Source: a candidate division LCP-89 bacterium (GTDB lineage: Bacteria > Electryoneota > B3-LCP). From it: DNA of 41,002 nucleotides. Every line of letters begins with the position of its first letter. Position 1 is the first letter of the stretch. This document shows, piece by piece, positions 32,794 through 40,438 of the stretch. A program made the translations under genes and the position numbers. The notes beneath the pieces are model-generated. The model saw only the letters and a list, made by a program, of their open reading frames with translations. It did no database searches and was not told the DNA's origin. Location: NCBI GenBank assembly GCA_025774555.1, contig JALGVT010000028.1, forward strand, positions 1 through 41,002, read 5' to 3'.

Positions 32794-33027
32794 TTATATC
32801 ATCCTTTTCTTGCTTTCCCCCGCCTCGTCCTCTTCTGCTTCTTCGTTCATATATTCGACGGCTTCCATGGCGGATCGTTTGTTATCATCCTGATAGTTCA
32901 TCATGACCGTTTCAGCGGTGTATCTTGACTGAAAGAAGAGCCGGTGGCGTTTCTTCCAAACCCAGAGCAGCGTCACGGGCACCAATATAGTGACGGCTGT
33001 TAAAACGATCCAGTCCAAGGTCGTCAT
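32794..33027 (-). CDS. Small single-span membrane protein, unknown function
   Basis: This 77-aa protein has one transmembrane helix at about residues 5-24 (WIVLTAVTILVPVTLLWVW) followed by a positively charged KKRHR. It ends in an acidic cytoplasmic tail with a Glu-rich run (EEAEEDEAGE, about 62-71). The start overlaps the stop of the nitroreductase gene by 4 bp (ATGA), indicating translational coupling to it. I do not recognise a family. The position suggests a small accessory membrane anchor within the operon. Confidence 0.65.
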   Translation of the reverse strand: MTTLDWIVLTAVTILVPVTLLWVWKKRHRLFFQSRYTAETVMMNYQDDNKRSAMEAVEYMNEEAEEDEAGESKKRMI

Positions 33028-33710
33028 TTGGGTTTCCCGACGGGCATAATAGCTAATGGTTCTTCGCCATCAGGAAGCGCCAGAGCTCTACTCACTTTAT
33101 TGTCGTAGAAAGCTCCGATGACGACCGTTCCCAGGCTCAGGGATCGTGCCTGTAGATAGACGTTCTGCACCGCTGCGCCGACTTCAATGTGAGTGTATTG
33201 TGTGCCACGCTCGCCGTACTTCTTCATCACCCGCTGATAAACTGCGGTGATAACGATAACCACCGGCGCGTCACTGATACTCTCCTGTTTCAGCGCGGCT
33301 TTGCACAGGTTAGAACGCTGGTCGCCGTCCAGAGTCCGCTTCAACTCGTGCCGTCCGCAGATGTACTTATAGACGCCTGATTCCAGATCATCAACTTTAC
33401 CGGCTACGACGTACAATTCAAGTGGATAGAGCGCTCCGGGTGATGGAGCGGTGCGCAATCCCATCGGATGCGTCTTTCCCTGCGCGGCCCAGAGAAGCTG
33501 TGAGAGTTCAGCTAATGTCAAAGATTCGGCGGTGTAATCTCTCACTGAACGCCTGGATTGAAGCGCTTCTTCGACAGAAAGATCGCCCTTTTTGCTTGGT
33601 TCAGGGAGTTTGGCCACCTTATCCGATTCCCCAGCCATCAGCAGGCTGCCTCCAAGTAAGGATATGATTACAGATTTTATGACTAAGCTTCTCATGACAA
33701 GCAAATCCAT
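33024..33710 (-). CDS. Exported nitroreductase-fold (SagB/ThcOx-like) protein
   Basis: The protein is 228 aa, or 223 from the internal ATG at 33695; neither start has a clear ribosome site. The N-terminus SLVIKSVIISLLGGSLLMAGES looks like a signal peptide or anchor. The rest is an FMN nitroreductase fold of the SagB-type dehydrogenase branch: RRSVRDYTAESLTLAELSQLLWAAQG, SPGALYPLELYVVAG and the late GTVVIGAFYDNKVSRAL...EPLAIMPVGKP. Family members oxidise azolines or reduce nitro and quinone compounds with flavin. An extracytoplasmic location is unusual for a flavin enzyme. It lies 7 bp after nuoG and overlaps the next small membrane protein. Confidence 0.85.
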   Translation of the reverse strand: MDLLVMRSLVIKSVIISLLGGSLLMAGESDKVAKLPEPSKKGDLSVEEALQSRRSVRDYTAESLTLAELSQLLWAAQGKTHPMGLRTAPSPGALYPLELYVVAGKVDDLESGVYKYICGRHELKRTLDGDQRSNLCKAALKQESISDAPVVIVITAVYQRVMKKYGERGTQYTHIEVGAAVQNVYLQARSLSLGTVVIGAFYDNKVSRALALPDGEEPLAIMPVGKPK

Positions 33711-33717
33711 ATGGCTT

Positions 33718-35331
33718 CTACCAGCTATCCGGGTACAATCCCGGAGTTACGCCGAAAGTGGCATTCCAGTTCAGAGTATCATATTCAGGTTTGCCCTCTG
33801 CCAGTGCCCTGAATACGGATTCGGTGTCATCGAAAGACCATCTGGCGTTGAAGCGCTTCGCCAGTCTCTGCCAGATTTTCCACTGCGGAAGAGCCATACC
33901 CGGCGATTCAACCGCCTTCTCGAACTTCTGCACTTCGCCCTTGAAGTTGGTGAAGGTTCCGGTTCTTTCCGCGTGAACCGCCATGGGCAGAGCCACGGTC
34001 GCTTTCTTCCAGAGGAGGTTCTGATCGTGCGAGGCGACGATCAGCCAGTCCAGCTTGGTGATGATCGAATCTAAGTTGATTCCGCTCATACCTTCCAAGT
34101 CAGATCCAGCGACGATCAAACCTTTTATCCTGCCATCGTTGACCGCTGCGATGATTTCCGCGGCTTCCATACGGTTGCTGACCGATCCGACCCCTAAATC
34201 CTGGAAACCTTTACGATTGGGATAGGGATCGTCAGTCATCAAGACGTGGTCTGCCTGCAGAGTCTCGGTTGAAGGAATATCGTAACCCAGATTATCGAAC
34301 TTCAGGAAGTCTCTGAACAGCTTCATGGCGATGAAGGCGTCTTCATTCGTTGCTGTTGGAGCGATCAAAAATGCCATCGTTCCGGTATTGCCTTTTTTCG
34401 AGAAGGATTTGATCAGGTCTTCGACTCGCGCCAGAGCCTGATCCCATTCCGCTTCCTTCCCTGCCACCATCGGAGTCAAGGCACGGTTGGCATCGTCAAT
34501 GAAGCTGTAACCGTACCGTCCCCGGTCGCAGATCCACCAACGGTTGACGCCGCCATTATAACGCGGTTTAACGCGGAATATTCGCTTGCCCGGGTCTTTA
34601 TAGTCGTGATCGACGTCAAAATGCAGGTATATGTTACACCCTCGGCTGCAGAGATTACAGACGGATTTGACCGATTTCAGATACCAGACGCGGCGTTTGA
34701 AGCGGAAATCTTTGTCCGTCAGAGCGCCCACGGGGCAGAGATCGACGACATTTCCAGCATATGGATTGTCCAGTTCCCTACCGGGGAAATTGGATAATAC
34801 TTCATTGGAACCGTGCCCGAAGATACCCAACTGCCTTTCACCCCATATCTCCCCGCAAAAACGAACGCACCTGCCGCAGAGGATGCAGCGTTCATCATCA
34901 AGAGAAATGGTTGGTCCGACGGGATAAACCTTGGCTTTATGCCATTTCTCTACGTTCAGCCTATTGTCATACAAACCGTGGCGCATGTAGTAGTTCTGTA
35001 GTTTGCATTCCCCGGCGTCGTCGCAGATGGGGCAGTCGGTGGGGTGATTCATCAGCAGCAATTCGAGGACCGTCTTGACGATCTTCTTCACCTGCGGCGT
35101 ATCGGTGCGCACAATCATGCCATCCGTTGCGGGATTAGAGCATGCAAGGTCGATGCGGCTTCTGCCGTTCTGTTCGATTTCCACCTGACACATCCGGCAA
35201 CTACCGGCGATACTCAAGCCCGGGTGATAGCAAAAATGCGGAATGTCGATGCCCAGCTTGCGTGCAGCTTGAATTAAATTTGTGCCTTCCGGGACTTGTA
35301 CTGTCTGATCGTTAATGATTAGTTCTGGCAT
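33718..35331 (-). CDS. nuoG: NADH-quinone oxidoreductase subunit G (short form)
   Basis: This 537-aa iron-sulfur subunit of the NADH module is shorter than the roughly 900-aa enterobacterial form. The N-terminal [2Fe-2S] ferredoxin domain has CYHPGLSIAGSCRMCQV. The His-Cys [4Fe-4S] motif is HPTDCPICDDAGEC, the N4/N5 ligands lie in RCILCGRCVRFC, and CNLCSRGC follows at about 220. The C-terminal half is a truncated molybdopterin-oxidoreductase-like domain (GTFTNFKGEVQKFEKAV). It starts downstream of a broken GxxExxY element that separates it from nuoF, so the usual coupling of the two is lost. Confidence 0.95.
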   Translation of the reverse strand: MPELIINDQTVQVPEGTNLIQAARKLGIDIPHFCYHPGLSIAGSCRMCQVEIEQNGRSRIDLACSNPATDGMIVRTDTPQVKKIVKTVLELLLMNHPTDCPICDDAGECKLQNYYMRHGLYDNRLNVEKWHKAKVYPVGPTISLDDERCILCGRCVRFCGEIWGERQLGIFGHGSNEVLSNFPGRELDNPYAGNVVDLCPVGALTDKDFRFKRRVWYLKSVKSVCNLCSRGCNIYLHFDVDHDYKDPGKRIFRVKPRYNGGVNRWWICDRGRYGYSFIDDANRALTPMVAGKEAEWDQALARVEDLIKSFSKKGNTGTMAFLIAPTATNEDAFIAMKLFRDFLKFDNLGYDIPSTETLQADHVLMTDDPYPNRKGFQDLGVGSVSNRMEAAEIIAAVNDGRIKGLIVAGSDLEGMSGINLDSIITKLDWLIVASHDQNLLWKKATVALPMAVHAERTGTFTNFKGEVQKFEKAVESPGMALPQWKIWQRLAKRFNARWSFDDTESVFRALAEGKPEYDTLNWNATFGVTPGLYPDSW

Positions 35332-35404
35332 GGGGTATGGATGCCTTTTATTCTGTTATGCCCGTGGTGGTGGAAATTTGCAACAGTTCATGATTCCTTG
35401 ACAC

Positions 35405-35428
35405 CACTCGGGAATTTATTCCCGAGTG
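35405..35428. repeat. Perfect 10-bp mini-hairpin
   Basis: CACTCGGGAA-TTTA-TTCCCGAGTG, a perfect stem with a four-base loop that reads TAAA on the minus strand. It is the longest member of the mini-hairpin set found near the transposase. The 399-bp gap 35332-35730 otherwise holds the nuoF remnant and the left end of the GxxExxY element. Confidence 0.8.
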
Positions 35429-35507
35429 ATCAGATGGATGTTAAGAACATCTGTAAACTGCTATAATTATTCCCGCCAACTCTATTCTTATTATTTGAAA
35501 GAAATAA

Positions 35508-35575
35508 TCAGTTTTTCATTAAGCTTAGGAATTCATCGTGGAATTACTCTACTATCGCTATTGCTGGAGCCGCTA
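35508..35575 (-). pseudogene. Decayed duplicate of the 3' end of nuoF
   Basis: The minus strand reads IAAPAIAIVE-stop-FHDEFLSLMKN-stop, matching the last residues of NuoF (LAAPAIAIVEKFRDEFLGMMKN). The plus-strand sequences at 35508-35575 and 36073-36140 align without gaps across 68 bp, with many substitutions. The copy starts at the same TGA stop and fades 13 bp before the GxxExxY element. It is the mark of an insertion that duplicated its target. Confidence 0.85.
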
Positions 35576-35588
35576 TGCTTCCTTTTTT

Positions 35589-36073
35589 GTCTAAACCACG
35601 GATGCACGCAGATGTCGCGGATGTCACGGATTTCCTGCGCATTATCCGTGTGATCCGTGTTTATCCGCGGTTAAGACTTTGGGGGTCTTAATAAACCGCT
35701 TCCAGGTAAGCCGTTTTCCACCAAAATTAATCAATAAGCCGATTTCAAGTCTGTAAGCTTCCAGATTATCTGCGCATAATGGGAATCGTCCAATTCGCTG
35801 ATCGCTTTTAACTCCACCATGATCGTGTTTTCTACAAGGAAGTCCACGCGCCGCGTGCCGATATCCTTCCCTTTATAAATGATGGGCAAATCCTTTTCAC
35901 GCATAAACTGGATGCCGGCTGCCTCAAATTCAATAGCCAGTGCTCGCTGATAAATCACTTCCTGAAATCCATTGCCGAGAAAATTATGAACTTCCATAGC
36001 GCAGCCGATAATTTTCTCAGTTACATTTGCATATTTCAGTTTAGACTCGGTGTGTTTATCCGCGGTTAAGACT
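35589..36073. mobile_element. Repeat-bounded element carrying a GxxExxY gene
   Basis: The left part (35589-35678) is a 90-bp imperfect palindrome that begins GTCTAAACCACGGATG and ends in ATCCGCGGTTAAGAC. The last 22 bp of it (core TTATCCGCGGTTAAGACT, 35657-35678) recur exactly at 36052-36073, directly against the nuoF stop. The ends are thus inverted copies of each other (GTCTxAACCxCGGAT). The GxxExxY reading frame runs into both ends. The element is flanked by the two nuoF 3' ends. No transposase is encoded, so movement in trans is implied. Confidence 0.7.
35642..35997 (-). pseudogene. GxxExxY family protein (PD-(D/E)XK-like), frameshifted
   Basis: From the ATG at 35997 the protein reads MEVHNFLGNGFQEVIYQRAL (G-x2-E-x2-Y) and RRVDFLVENTIMVELKAI, the usual D...E-x-K nuclease-like core. 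It then ends early at 35731 after QIIWKLTDLKSAY. The expected C-terminus (LEAYRLEIGLLINFGGKRL) lies in a second frame that continues to a stop at 35642, so a small deletion shifted the frame. Upstream of the ATG the family N-terminus (TEKIIGCA) is readable but has no start codon before a TGA. The family is widespread and of unknown function. Both ends of the coding region derive from the flanking repeat. Confidence 0.8.
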
Positions 36074-37326
36074 CAATTTTTCATCATCCCTAAAAATTCA
36101 TCGCGGAATTTTTCGACGATGGCAATTGCCGGAGCTGCCAGGGCGGCTCCCAGCGGACAGACGGTGGTACCGTCCAGCATGGGCGCCAGATCTAAAATCA
36201 GATCCAGATCCGCTGGCACGCCGTTACCTTCGTATATCTTCCTGGCAATTTTGTAGATCCAGGTGCAGCCTTCGCGGCAGGGCGTGCACTGTCCGCATGA
36301 TTCGTGCGCGTAAAAACGCGACATCACCATGAAGACTTCCGGTATGGAAACCGTTTCATCCAGCACGATTGCCGCTCCAGAACCGAGCATGGTTCCCGCT
36401 TCCATCATCGCCTCGAATTCAAGCGGGATGTCCAGTTCATCAGGTTTCAAAATCGGTGTGGATGACCCGCCCGGAATTACAGCCTTCAATTCGTGACCGT
36501 CACGCACTCCACCGGCAACGTCGAAAACCAGTTCCTTCAGCGGCGTGCCCATGGGCAGCTCGTAAAGACCCGGTTTCTGCACGTGACCGCTGATTCCGAA
36601 GAGCTTGGTGCCGCCGTCGTTCTCCGTGCCAATCTTCTGGAAGGCTTCACCGCCCATATTCATTATATGGGGCACTCCCGAAATAGTCTCCACGTTGTTG
36701 ATGACTGTCGGGCAGCCGAAAGCTCCGACCAGTGCGGGGAAGGGCGGCTTTAATCTGGGCCAGCCCTTTTTCCCTTCCAGAGAGTTTAAAAGAGCGGTTT
36801 CTTCGCCGCAAATGTAGGCTCCAGCACCCATGTGGATGATGACCTCTAAGTCGAAACCGCTGCCCTGGATGTCTTTGCCCAGCAGACCTTCCTTCTTGGC
36901 GTCGTCAATCGCTTTCTGGACGATGCGTTGCGGGTCGTAAAACTCGCCGCGCATGTAAATGTAAGCGGTATGAATCCCGACTGCAAAGCAAGTGATGGCG
37001 ATCCCTTCCAACAATTGGTGGGGATCTTTTTCAAGCAGGGCACGATCCTTAAAGGTCCCCGGCTCGCCTTCGTCGGCATTGACACAGAGATACTTGGGCT
37101 TGGGTGTATCCTGGGGCACGAAACCCCATTTGACGCCCGCCGGAAAACCCGCCCCTCCCTGTCCGCGCAGCTTAGCGGTTTTAACTTCGTTGATGATATC
37201 TTCGGGAGATATTTTTTCAGAAAGTATCCGCTTCCACTGTTCATAAGTGCCGCGGCTCAGAGCAATTTTCAGCTCCGGCTGATCGGGATATTGGAAATTT
37301 CTTGTGACCAGTATATGTTCTGGCAT
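36073..37326 (-). CDS. nuoF: NADH-quinone oxidoreductase subunit F
   Basis: The protein is about 417 aa from the ATG at 37326, in the usual NuoF register (MPEHILVTRN); an in-frame TTG at 37359, abutting the upstream gene, would add 11 residues. It binds NADH and FMN: GRGGAGFPAGVKWGF and YICGEETALLNSLEGKKGWPR. Cluster N3 is coordinated by ESCGQCTPCREGC with a later Cys. It is the electron-entry subunit of complex I and pairs with NuoE. An unknown 601-aa gene is inserted directly upstream. The 3' end abuts the GxxExxY element and exists in a second, decayed copy at 35508-35575. Confidence 0.96.
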   Translation of the reverse strand: MPEHILVTRNFQYPDQPELKIALSRGTYEQWKRILSEKISPEDIINEVKTAKLRGQGGAGFPAGVKWGFVPQDTPKPKYLCVNADEGEPGTFKDRALLEKDPHQLLEGIAITCFAVGIHTAYIYMRGEFYDPQRIVQKAIDDAKKEGLLGKDIQGSGFDLEVIIHMGAGAYICGEETALLNSLEGKKGWPRLKPPFPALVGAFGCPTVINNVETISGVPHIMNMGGEAFQKIGTENDGGTKLFGISGHVQKPGLYELPMGTPLKELVFDVAGGVRDGHELKAVIPGGSSTPILKPDELDIPLEFEAMMEAGTMLGSGAAIVLDETVSIPEVFMVMSRFYAHESCGQCTPCREGCTWIYKIARKIYEGNGVPADLDLILDLAPMLDGTTVCPLGAALAAPAIAIVEKFRDEFLGMMKN

Positions 37327-37359
37327 TCTATTCTCACAAATGATAATTTGCTTGTTCAA

Positions 37360-39165
37360 TCACTTATTATAAGTAACAGCGATGGGTTCAAGATCGAGTG
37401 TTTCAACCGCGTAATAAAGAGACTTCAGATCGTCTAAGAAACTGTCCCATTCTTCTTTGACGACTACTTCAGTCAGGTGTCGATAATAATCGATGCCATT
37501 CTGAAGATTCTCCTTGAACTCACTGAAATATTTCTGTTTACGCGTGGACAGATCCATTAAATACTTCTCGATTTCGTCACGGAGGTATTCGACATATAGC
37601 CTCGCTTCTTCGATGAACATATGCGGTCGATCAGTACTAGTCAGCTTTTCGCCCCGCCCGTAGATGTGGTTCACCATCTCTTCCAGGGTGGCGATCCTCG
37701 AAAAGTACTTGATGTTCGGTCCGCTGCATATCGCAGGCGTAGCTTCCGGTTCGATGTCGTTCTTCACTTTAATAGTCCCAGCCAGGTCGTTACAGAGGCA
37801 GCTTTTTGACAATACATTATCCTTTAACGCGGATAATTGCTCTGCAGTGTAATCGCCCTGGTCTAAACTCTTTAGCTTGTTTTTCTGATATTGCCAGGCG
37901 GCAAGACAAATCGGCTTCTCGGTGAATTCAGTATTGGATACCAGAATGCCCTTCGGGCAGGGACTGCCGGGACGTCCATCTTTGATGCGCTGGAGTCGGG
38001 CGGTTTCACTGCCGGAATCGTGCAGATTCCAGAATGGAACTCCCAAAGGAGAACTATTGCTTAAATACACATCCTGCTTATCTGCCTTGAGTAATTTATC
38101 GATATGGACTTTATCCATATTGGTGACTTCAGGTACCAAAAGAAACGGTGTGCCCCAGCCAGTGCTGTCCATCTCGTAATATTCCAGGAGAAACTTGTTC
38201 TCTGCATAGGAACCGATGCCGCCCTGTACGGTGAACTTAACTGCTGGATGTTCGCCCAATGCTGTATGTCCATCCGCAGCTAAAGCCTTTCTGTAAATTG
38301 TAAAAAGCTCTTCGATCAGGCTGTGCCTTTCATTCTTGAATTGCTCCAGAATCGGTCCGATCAATATTCCCGTTGTCGGGAAAGCATGACCACCGCAGTT
38401 CAAGCCGGATTCTATGCGATACTCAGACACCCAGATGCCGTGTTTCGCCAGAAATCTGCCCTGTACTTCAGCCGAGCGGAAATCGCTCACCTTAAGCACG
38501 ACCTTCTTCTTCAGACTGCCGTTTTTCTCCGGGAAGAAATCTGAAAATTGCGAAATATATGAATAAAGGTGCGTGTTGATCCCTGCTGAGAAAATAATCG
38601 AAGATCGCAGATTGCTTTTTGCAAAGCCGCGTAAAGCCGCTCGGGCATCTCTGTATTCCGACGGCAGCTTTTCGCCATTGCGGTAATTCTCCTTATCGAG
38701 TTTGGTCATGATGTTGACGTCGATACTGCCGGGCGCTATTAAAGTGCGCAGATGATCCTGCAATCTGTTCTTCTCAACCGGATCATTTTCTTGCAGCATT
38801 TTCTGATAGAGTTGCTTTGGCGTCCTATCCGGCAGCAATTCAAAGTAACGCACGATATCGCTGTCCGGCGAAAAAGGTGAAGTTCGCATTCTCTGCAACT
38901 GCTCCCGCACCAGTCGATCGATAAGATTCAAATAGAGAGTGATTCTGCGGGCGCGTGCATCTTCATCCTGATTTTTAATCTCTTCGTATGGCTCGCCGAT
39001 CCTTTCCGTATGGAATTTTCGCATCTGTTCGATTAAGACGTCATCTCCCAGCGAAATAACAGAACTGATACCCAGCTTGGCCACGGCTAAAGGAGTATCC
39101 AGCGTAAATCCCGTGCCCATTACCGGGATATGAAAAGTATGAGCGTTTTCTTGAGAAGTTATCAC
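37360..39165 (-). CDS. Unknown 601-aa protein, nitronate monooxygenase/FMN TIM-barrel-like, embedded between nuoE and nuoF
   Basis: I do not recognise a named family. The N-terminus (PVMGTGFTLDTPLAVAKLGISSVISLGDD) resembles the first strand and loop of nitronate monooxygenase-like FMN barrels. Later segments SGLNCGGHAFPTTG (253-266), VQGGIGSYAEN (313-323) and DSTGWGTPFLLVPEV (333-347) look like the phosphate-binding and active-site loops of the same fold. Beyond residue 400 there are scattered Cys (SPCPKG, SCLCND at 455-460, PAICSG) that could hold an Fe-S cluster, then a helical end. There is no signal peptide or membrane span. The stop is immediately before nuoF, and the start is 43 bp after nuoE. 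This suggests a soluble redox partner or assembly factor for the NADH module. Confidence 0.6.
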   Translation of the reverse strand: MITSQENAHTFHIPVMGTGFTLDTPLAVAKLGISSVISLGDDVLIEQMRKFHTERIGEPYEEIKNQDEDARARRITLYLNLIDRLVREQLQRMRTSPFSPDSDIVRYFELLPDRTPKQLYQKMLQENDPVEKNRLQDHLRTLIAPGSIDVNIMTKLDKENYRNGEKLPSEYRDARAALRGFAKSNLRSSIIFSAGINTHLYSYISQFSDFFPEKNGSLKKKVVLKVSDFRSAEVQGRFLAKHGIWVSEYRIESGLNCGGHAFPTTGILIGPILEQFKNERHSLIEELFTIYRKALAADGHTALGEHPAVKFTVQGGIGSYAENKFLLEYYEMDSTGWGTPFLLVPEVTNMDKVHIDKLLKADKQDVYLSNSSPLGVPFWNLHDSGSETARLQRIKDGRPGSPCPKGILVSNTEFTEKPICLAAWQYQKNKLKSLDQGDYTAEQLSALKDNVLSKSCLCNDLAGTIKVKNDIEPEATPAICSGPNIKYFSRIATLEEMVNHIYGRGEKLTSTDRPHMFIEEARLYVEYLRDEIEKYLMDLSTRKQKYFSEFKENLQNGIDYYRHLTEVVVKEEWDSFLDDLKSLYYAVETLDLEPIAVTYNK

Positions 39166-39208
39166 CTTTTTAATACCTGTGAATAGAATCGGTTTTATGC
39201 CGTTATAC

Positions 39209-39697
39209 TCATTTTATCTTGCGTGATGGATCTAATTCCCCGATAATCTGATCGATTATTTCCGGTGTCAGGTTGGTGTGCAGTTTTTCATTCACCAACA
39301 TCGCCGGACCGCGGTCGCAGCAGGCGATACATTCCACCCGCTCAACGGAGAACTTGCCGTCTTCAGTAACCTGCTCGGCTTCGATGCCCAGCCGGTTCTT
39401 GAGATGGTCTAAGATCGTCTCCGCGCCCATGATGGTACAGGAGATATTCTGGCAGACCTGCATATGAAATTCACCGATTGGTTGGTGATGGTACATGAAA
39501 TAGAAGCGCGAAGCGGCTCGCACCATCACCGGAGATATTTCCATCAGTTCGGCGACGGCTAATTCAGCTTCATCGTCGATGAAACCGAAGTCCTTCTGCG
39601 CGAGATGCAGAATGGGCAGTAGCGCCGCTTCCTTCTTGGGATAAAGTTCCAGGTACGCCAGAGCTTCCCGGCGCACGGGTTCAGATAGGGTTTTCAT
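39209..39697 (-). CDS. nuoE: NADH-quinone oxidoreductase subunit E
   Basis: This 162-aa thioredoxin-like [2Fe-2S] subunit (cluster N1a) of the NADH module has a helical N-terminal part ending in AASRFYFMYHHQPIGEFHMQV. The four Cys ligands are visible as CQNISC and, 37 residues on, CIACCDRGP. It pairs with NuoF. An IS200-like transposase and its hairpin-rich flanks separate it from nuoD upstream, which may disrupt co-transcription. Confidence 0.95.
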   Translation of the reverse strand: MKTLSEPVRREALAYLELYPKKEAALLPILHLAQKDFGFIDDEAELAVAELMEISPVMVRAASRFYFMYHHQPIGEFHMQVCQNISCTIMGAETILDHLKNRLGIEAEQVTEDGKFSVERVECIACCDRGPAMLVNEKLHTNLTPEIIDQIIGELDPSRKIK

Positions 39698-39735
39698 GGT
39701 GTTTGTGTATGAAATGGTTCTAATGCGGTTTGCAC

Positions 39736-39798
39736 AGGATTAAAATCCTATGCCCCAATTTTGTGTGAATTGGTTATCCCGTAGGGATGCCTACGGCA
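39736..39798. repeat. Left flank of the transposase: three mini-hairpin units
   Basis: AGGAT-TAAA-ATCCT (39736-39749), CCAATT-loop-AATTGG (39755-39773), and the double unit ATCCC-GTA-GGGAT with TGCC-TAC-GGCA (39776-39798). The double unit matches 21 of 23 bases of the one inserted in the MITE at 24513-24535. Confidence 0.75.
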
Positions 39799-39812
39799 AA
39801 ACCAATGCAGTT

Positions 39813-40205
39813 TTATAACGATTTTCGATCAGAATGGTGATCTTGCTGATCCTTTACATATTTTATTGCACCATTAAGCGCCTTAGGTCCTACCGTTGAG
39901 ATTCCGTAACCTTTTTGCCACTCTAATGGCCTGCTTATAGAATATGGTATAACTCTGGAAGACTTCCCTTTTATCTTTTTAACAAAATCAGCAATACAGT
40001 GAGTTGGCTTAAACCTCACTACTAAATGTACATGGTCAGAAACAGCCTCAAAAGCAAGAACTTCATAGCCATCTGCCTTGGCAGTCTCTTGAATAATCTT
40101 ACCTAATGCACTCTTAATTTTCATATCAATAATCTCGACTCTTGAAGCTGTATTCCAGTTAATATGAGCATACATCTGATGTGCAGTTTTAAACAACTTC
40201 ATCAT
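39813..40205 (-). CDS. tnpA: IS200/IS605-like Y1 (HUH) transposase
   Basis: This 130-aa single-strand transposase appears full length. It has the HUH motif in SDHVHLVVRFKP (H-V-H), the middle KKIKGKSSRVIP helix, and the catalytic Tyr in NGAIKYVKDQQDHH near the C-terminus. Y1 enzymes cut and rejoin single-stranded DNA at hairpin ends. Here the flanks contain several perfect mini-hairpins (39736-39798 and 40214-40419) that are plausible substrates or relics. No accessory TnpB is present. It is inserted between nuoD and nuoE in the operon direction. A REP-associated (RAYT-like) role is an alternative to a classical IS200. Confidence 0.85.
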   Translation of the reverse strand: MMKLFKTAHQMYAHINWNTASRVEIIDMKIKSALGKIIQETAKADGYEVLAFEAVSDHVHLVVRFKPTHCIADFVKKIKGKSSRVIPYSISRPLEWQKGYGISTVGPKALNGAIKYVKDQQDHHSDRKSL

Positions 40206-40213
40206 ACACTCCA

Positions 40214-40419
40214 GTCGCTTGAGCGACTTGACCTGAAATTCGGGCGTCCGAATTCATTCGGATGTTAACAGAAATTAATTTATGCTTCTTCTTGAATATT
40301 ATGGTAAGAATGCATTCCTCTTCCCACCAGAATAAATTCTGATGCCCAAATATCAACGTGAATTGGCTAAAGCCAATAATTCAATCTTAAGCGCCAGTCT
40401 CTTCAGAGACTTTAGGCGA
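40214..40419. repeat. Cluster of five mini-hairpins with conserved tetraloops, right flank of the transposase
   Basis: AGTCGC-TTGA-GCGACT (40214-40229), CCGAA-TTCA-TTCGG (40249-40262), CAGAA-TAAA-TTCTG (40329-40342), ATTGGC-TAAA-GCCAAT (40363-40378), and AGTCTC-TTCA-GAGACT (40397-40412, inside an outer CGCC/GGCG stem). All stems are perfect and different; loops are TAAA, TTCA or TTGA. They fill the 233-bp gap between the transposase and nuoD, which holds no gene. Confidence 0.85.
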
Positions 40420-40438
40420 GAGCCGGGCACGAGAGGAC

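Noticed and set aside
33592-34074. Plus-strand frame of 160 codons over the nuoG/nitroreductase junction
   Set aside because: It is a shadow of nuoG on the opposite strand, with no family pattern. The same holds for long antisense frames over nfo (26874-27341), nuoI (27499-28068), nuoF (36928-37437) and the EF-G-like gene (4009-4398, 5086-5454).
35426-35653. Plus-strand frame of 75 codons between nuoG and the GxxExxY element
   Set aside because: It runs through a hairpin, the decayed nuoF tail and the repeat palindrome; all are explained otherwise.
39736-40419. CRISPR array
   Set aside because: The short palindromes have different stems and irregular spacing, with no constant repeat and no cas genes.
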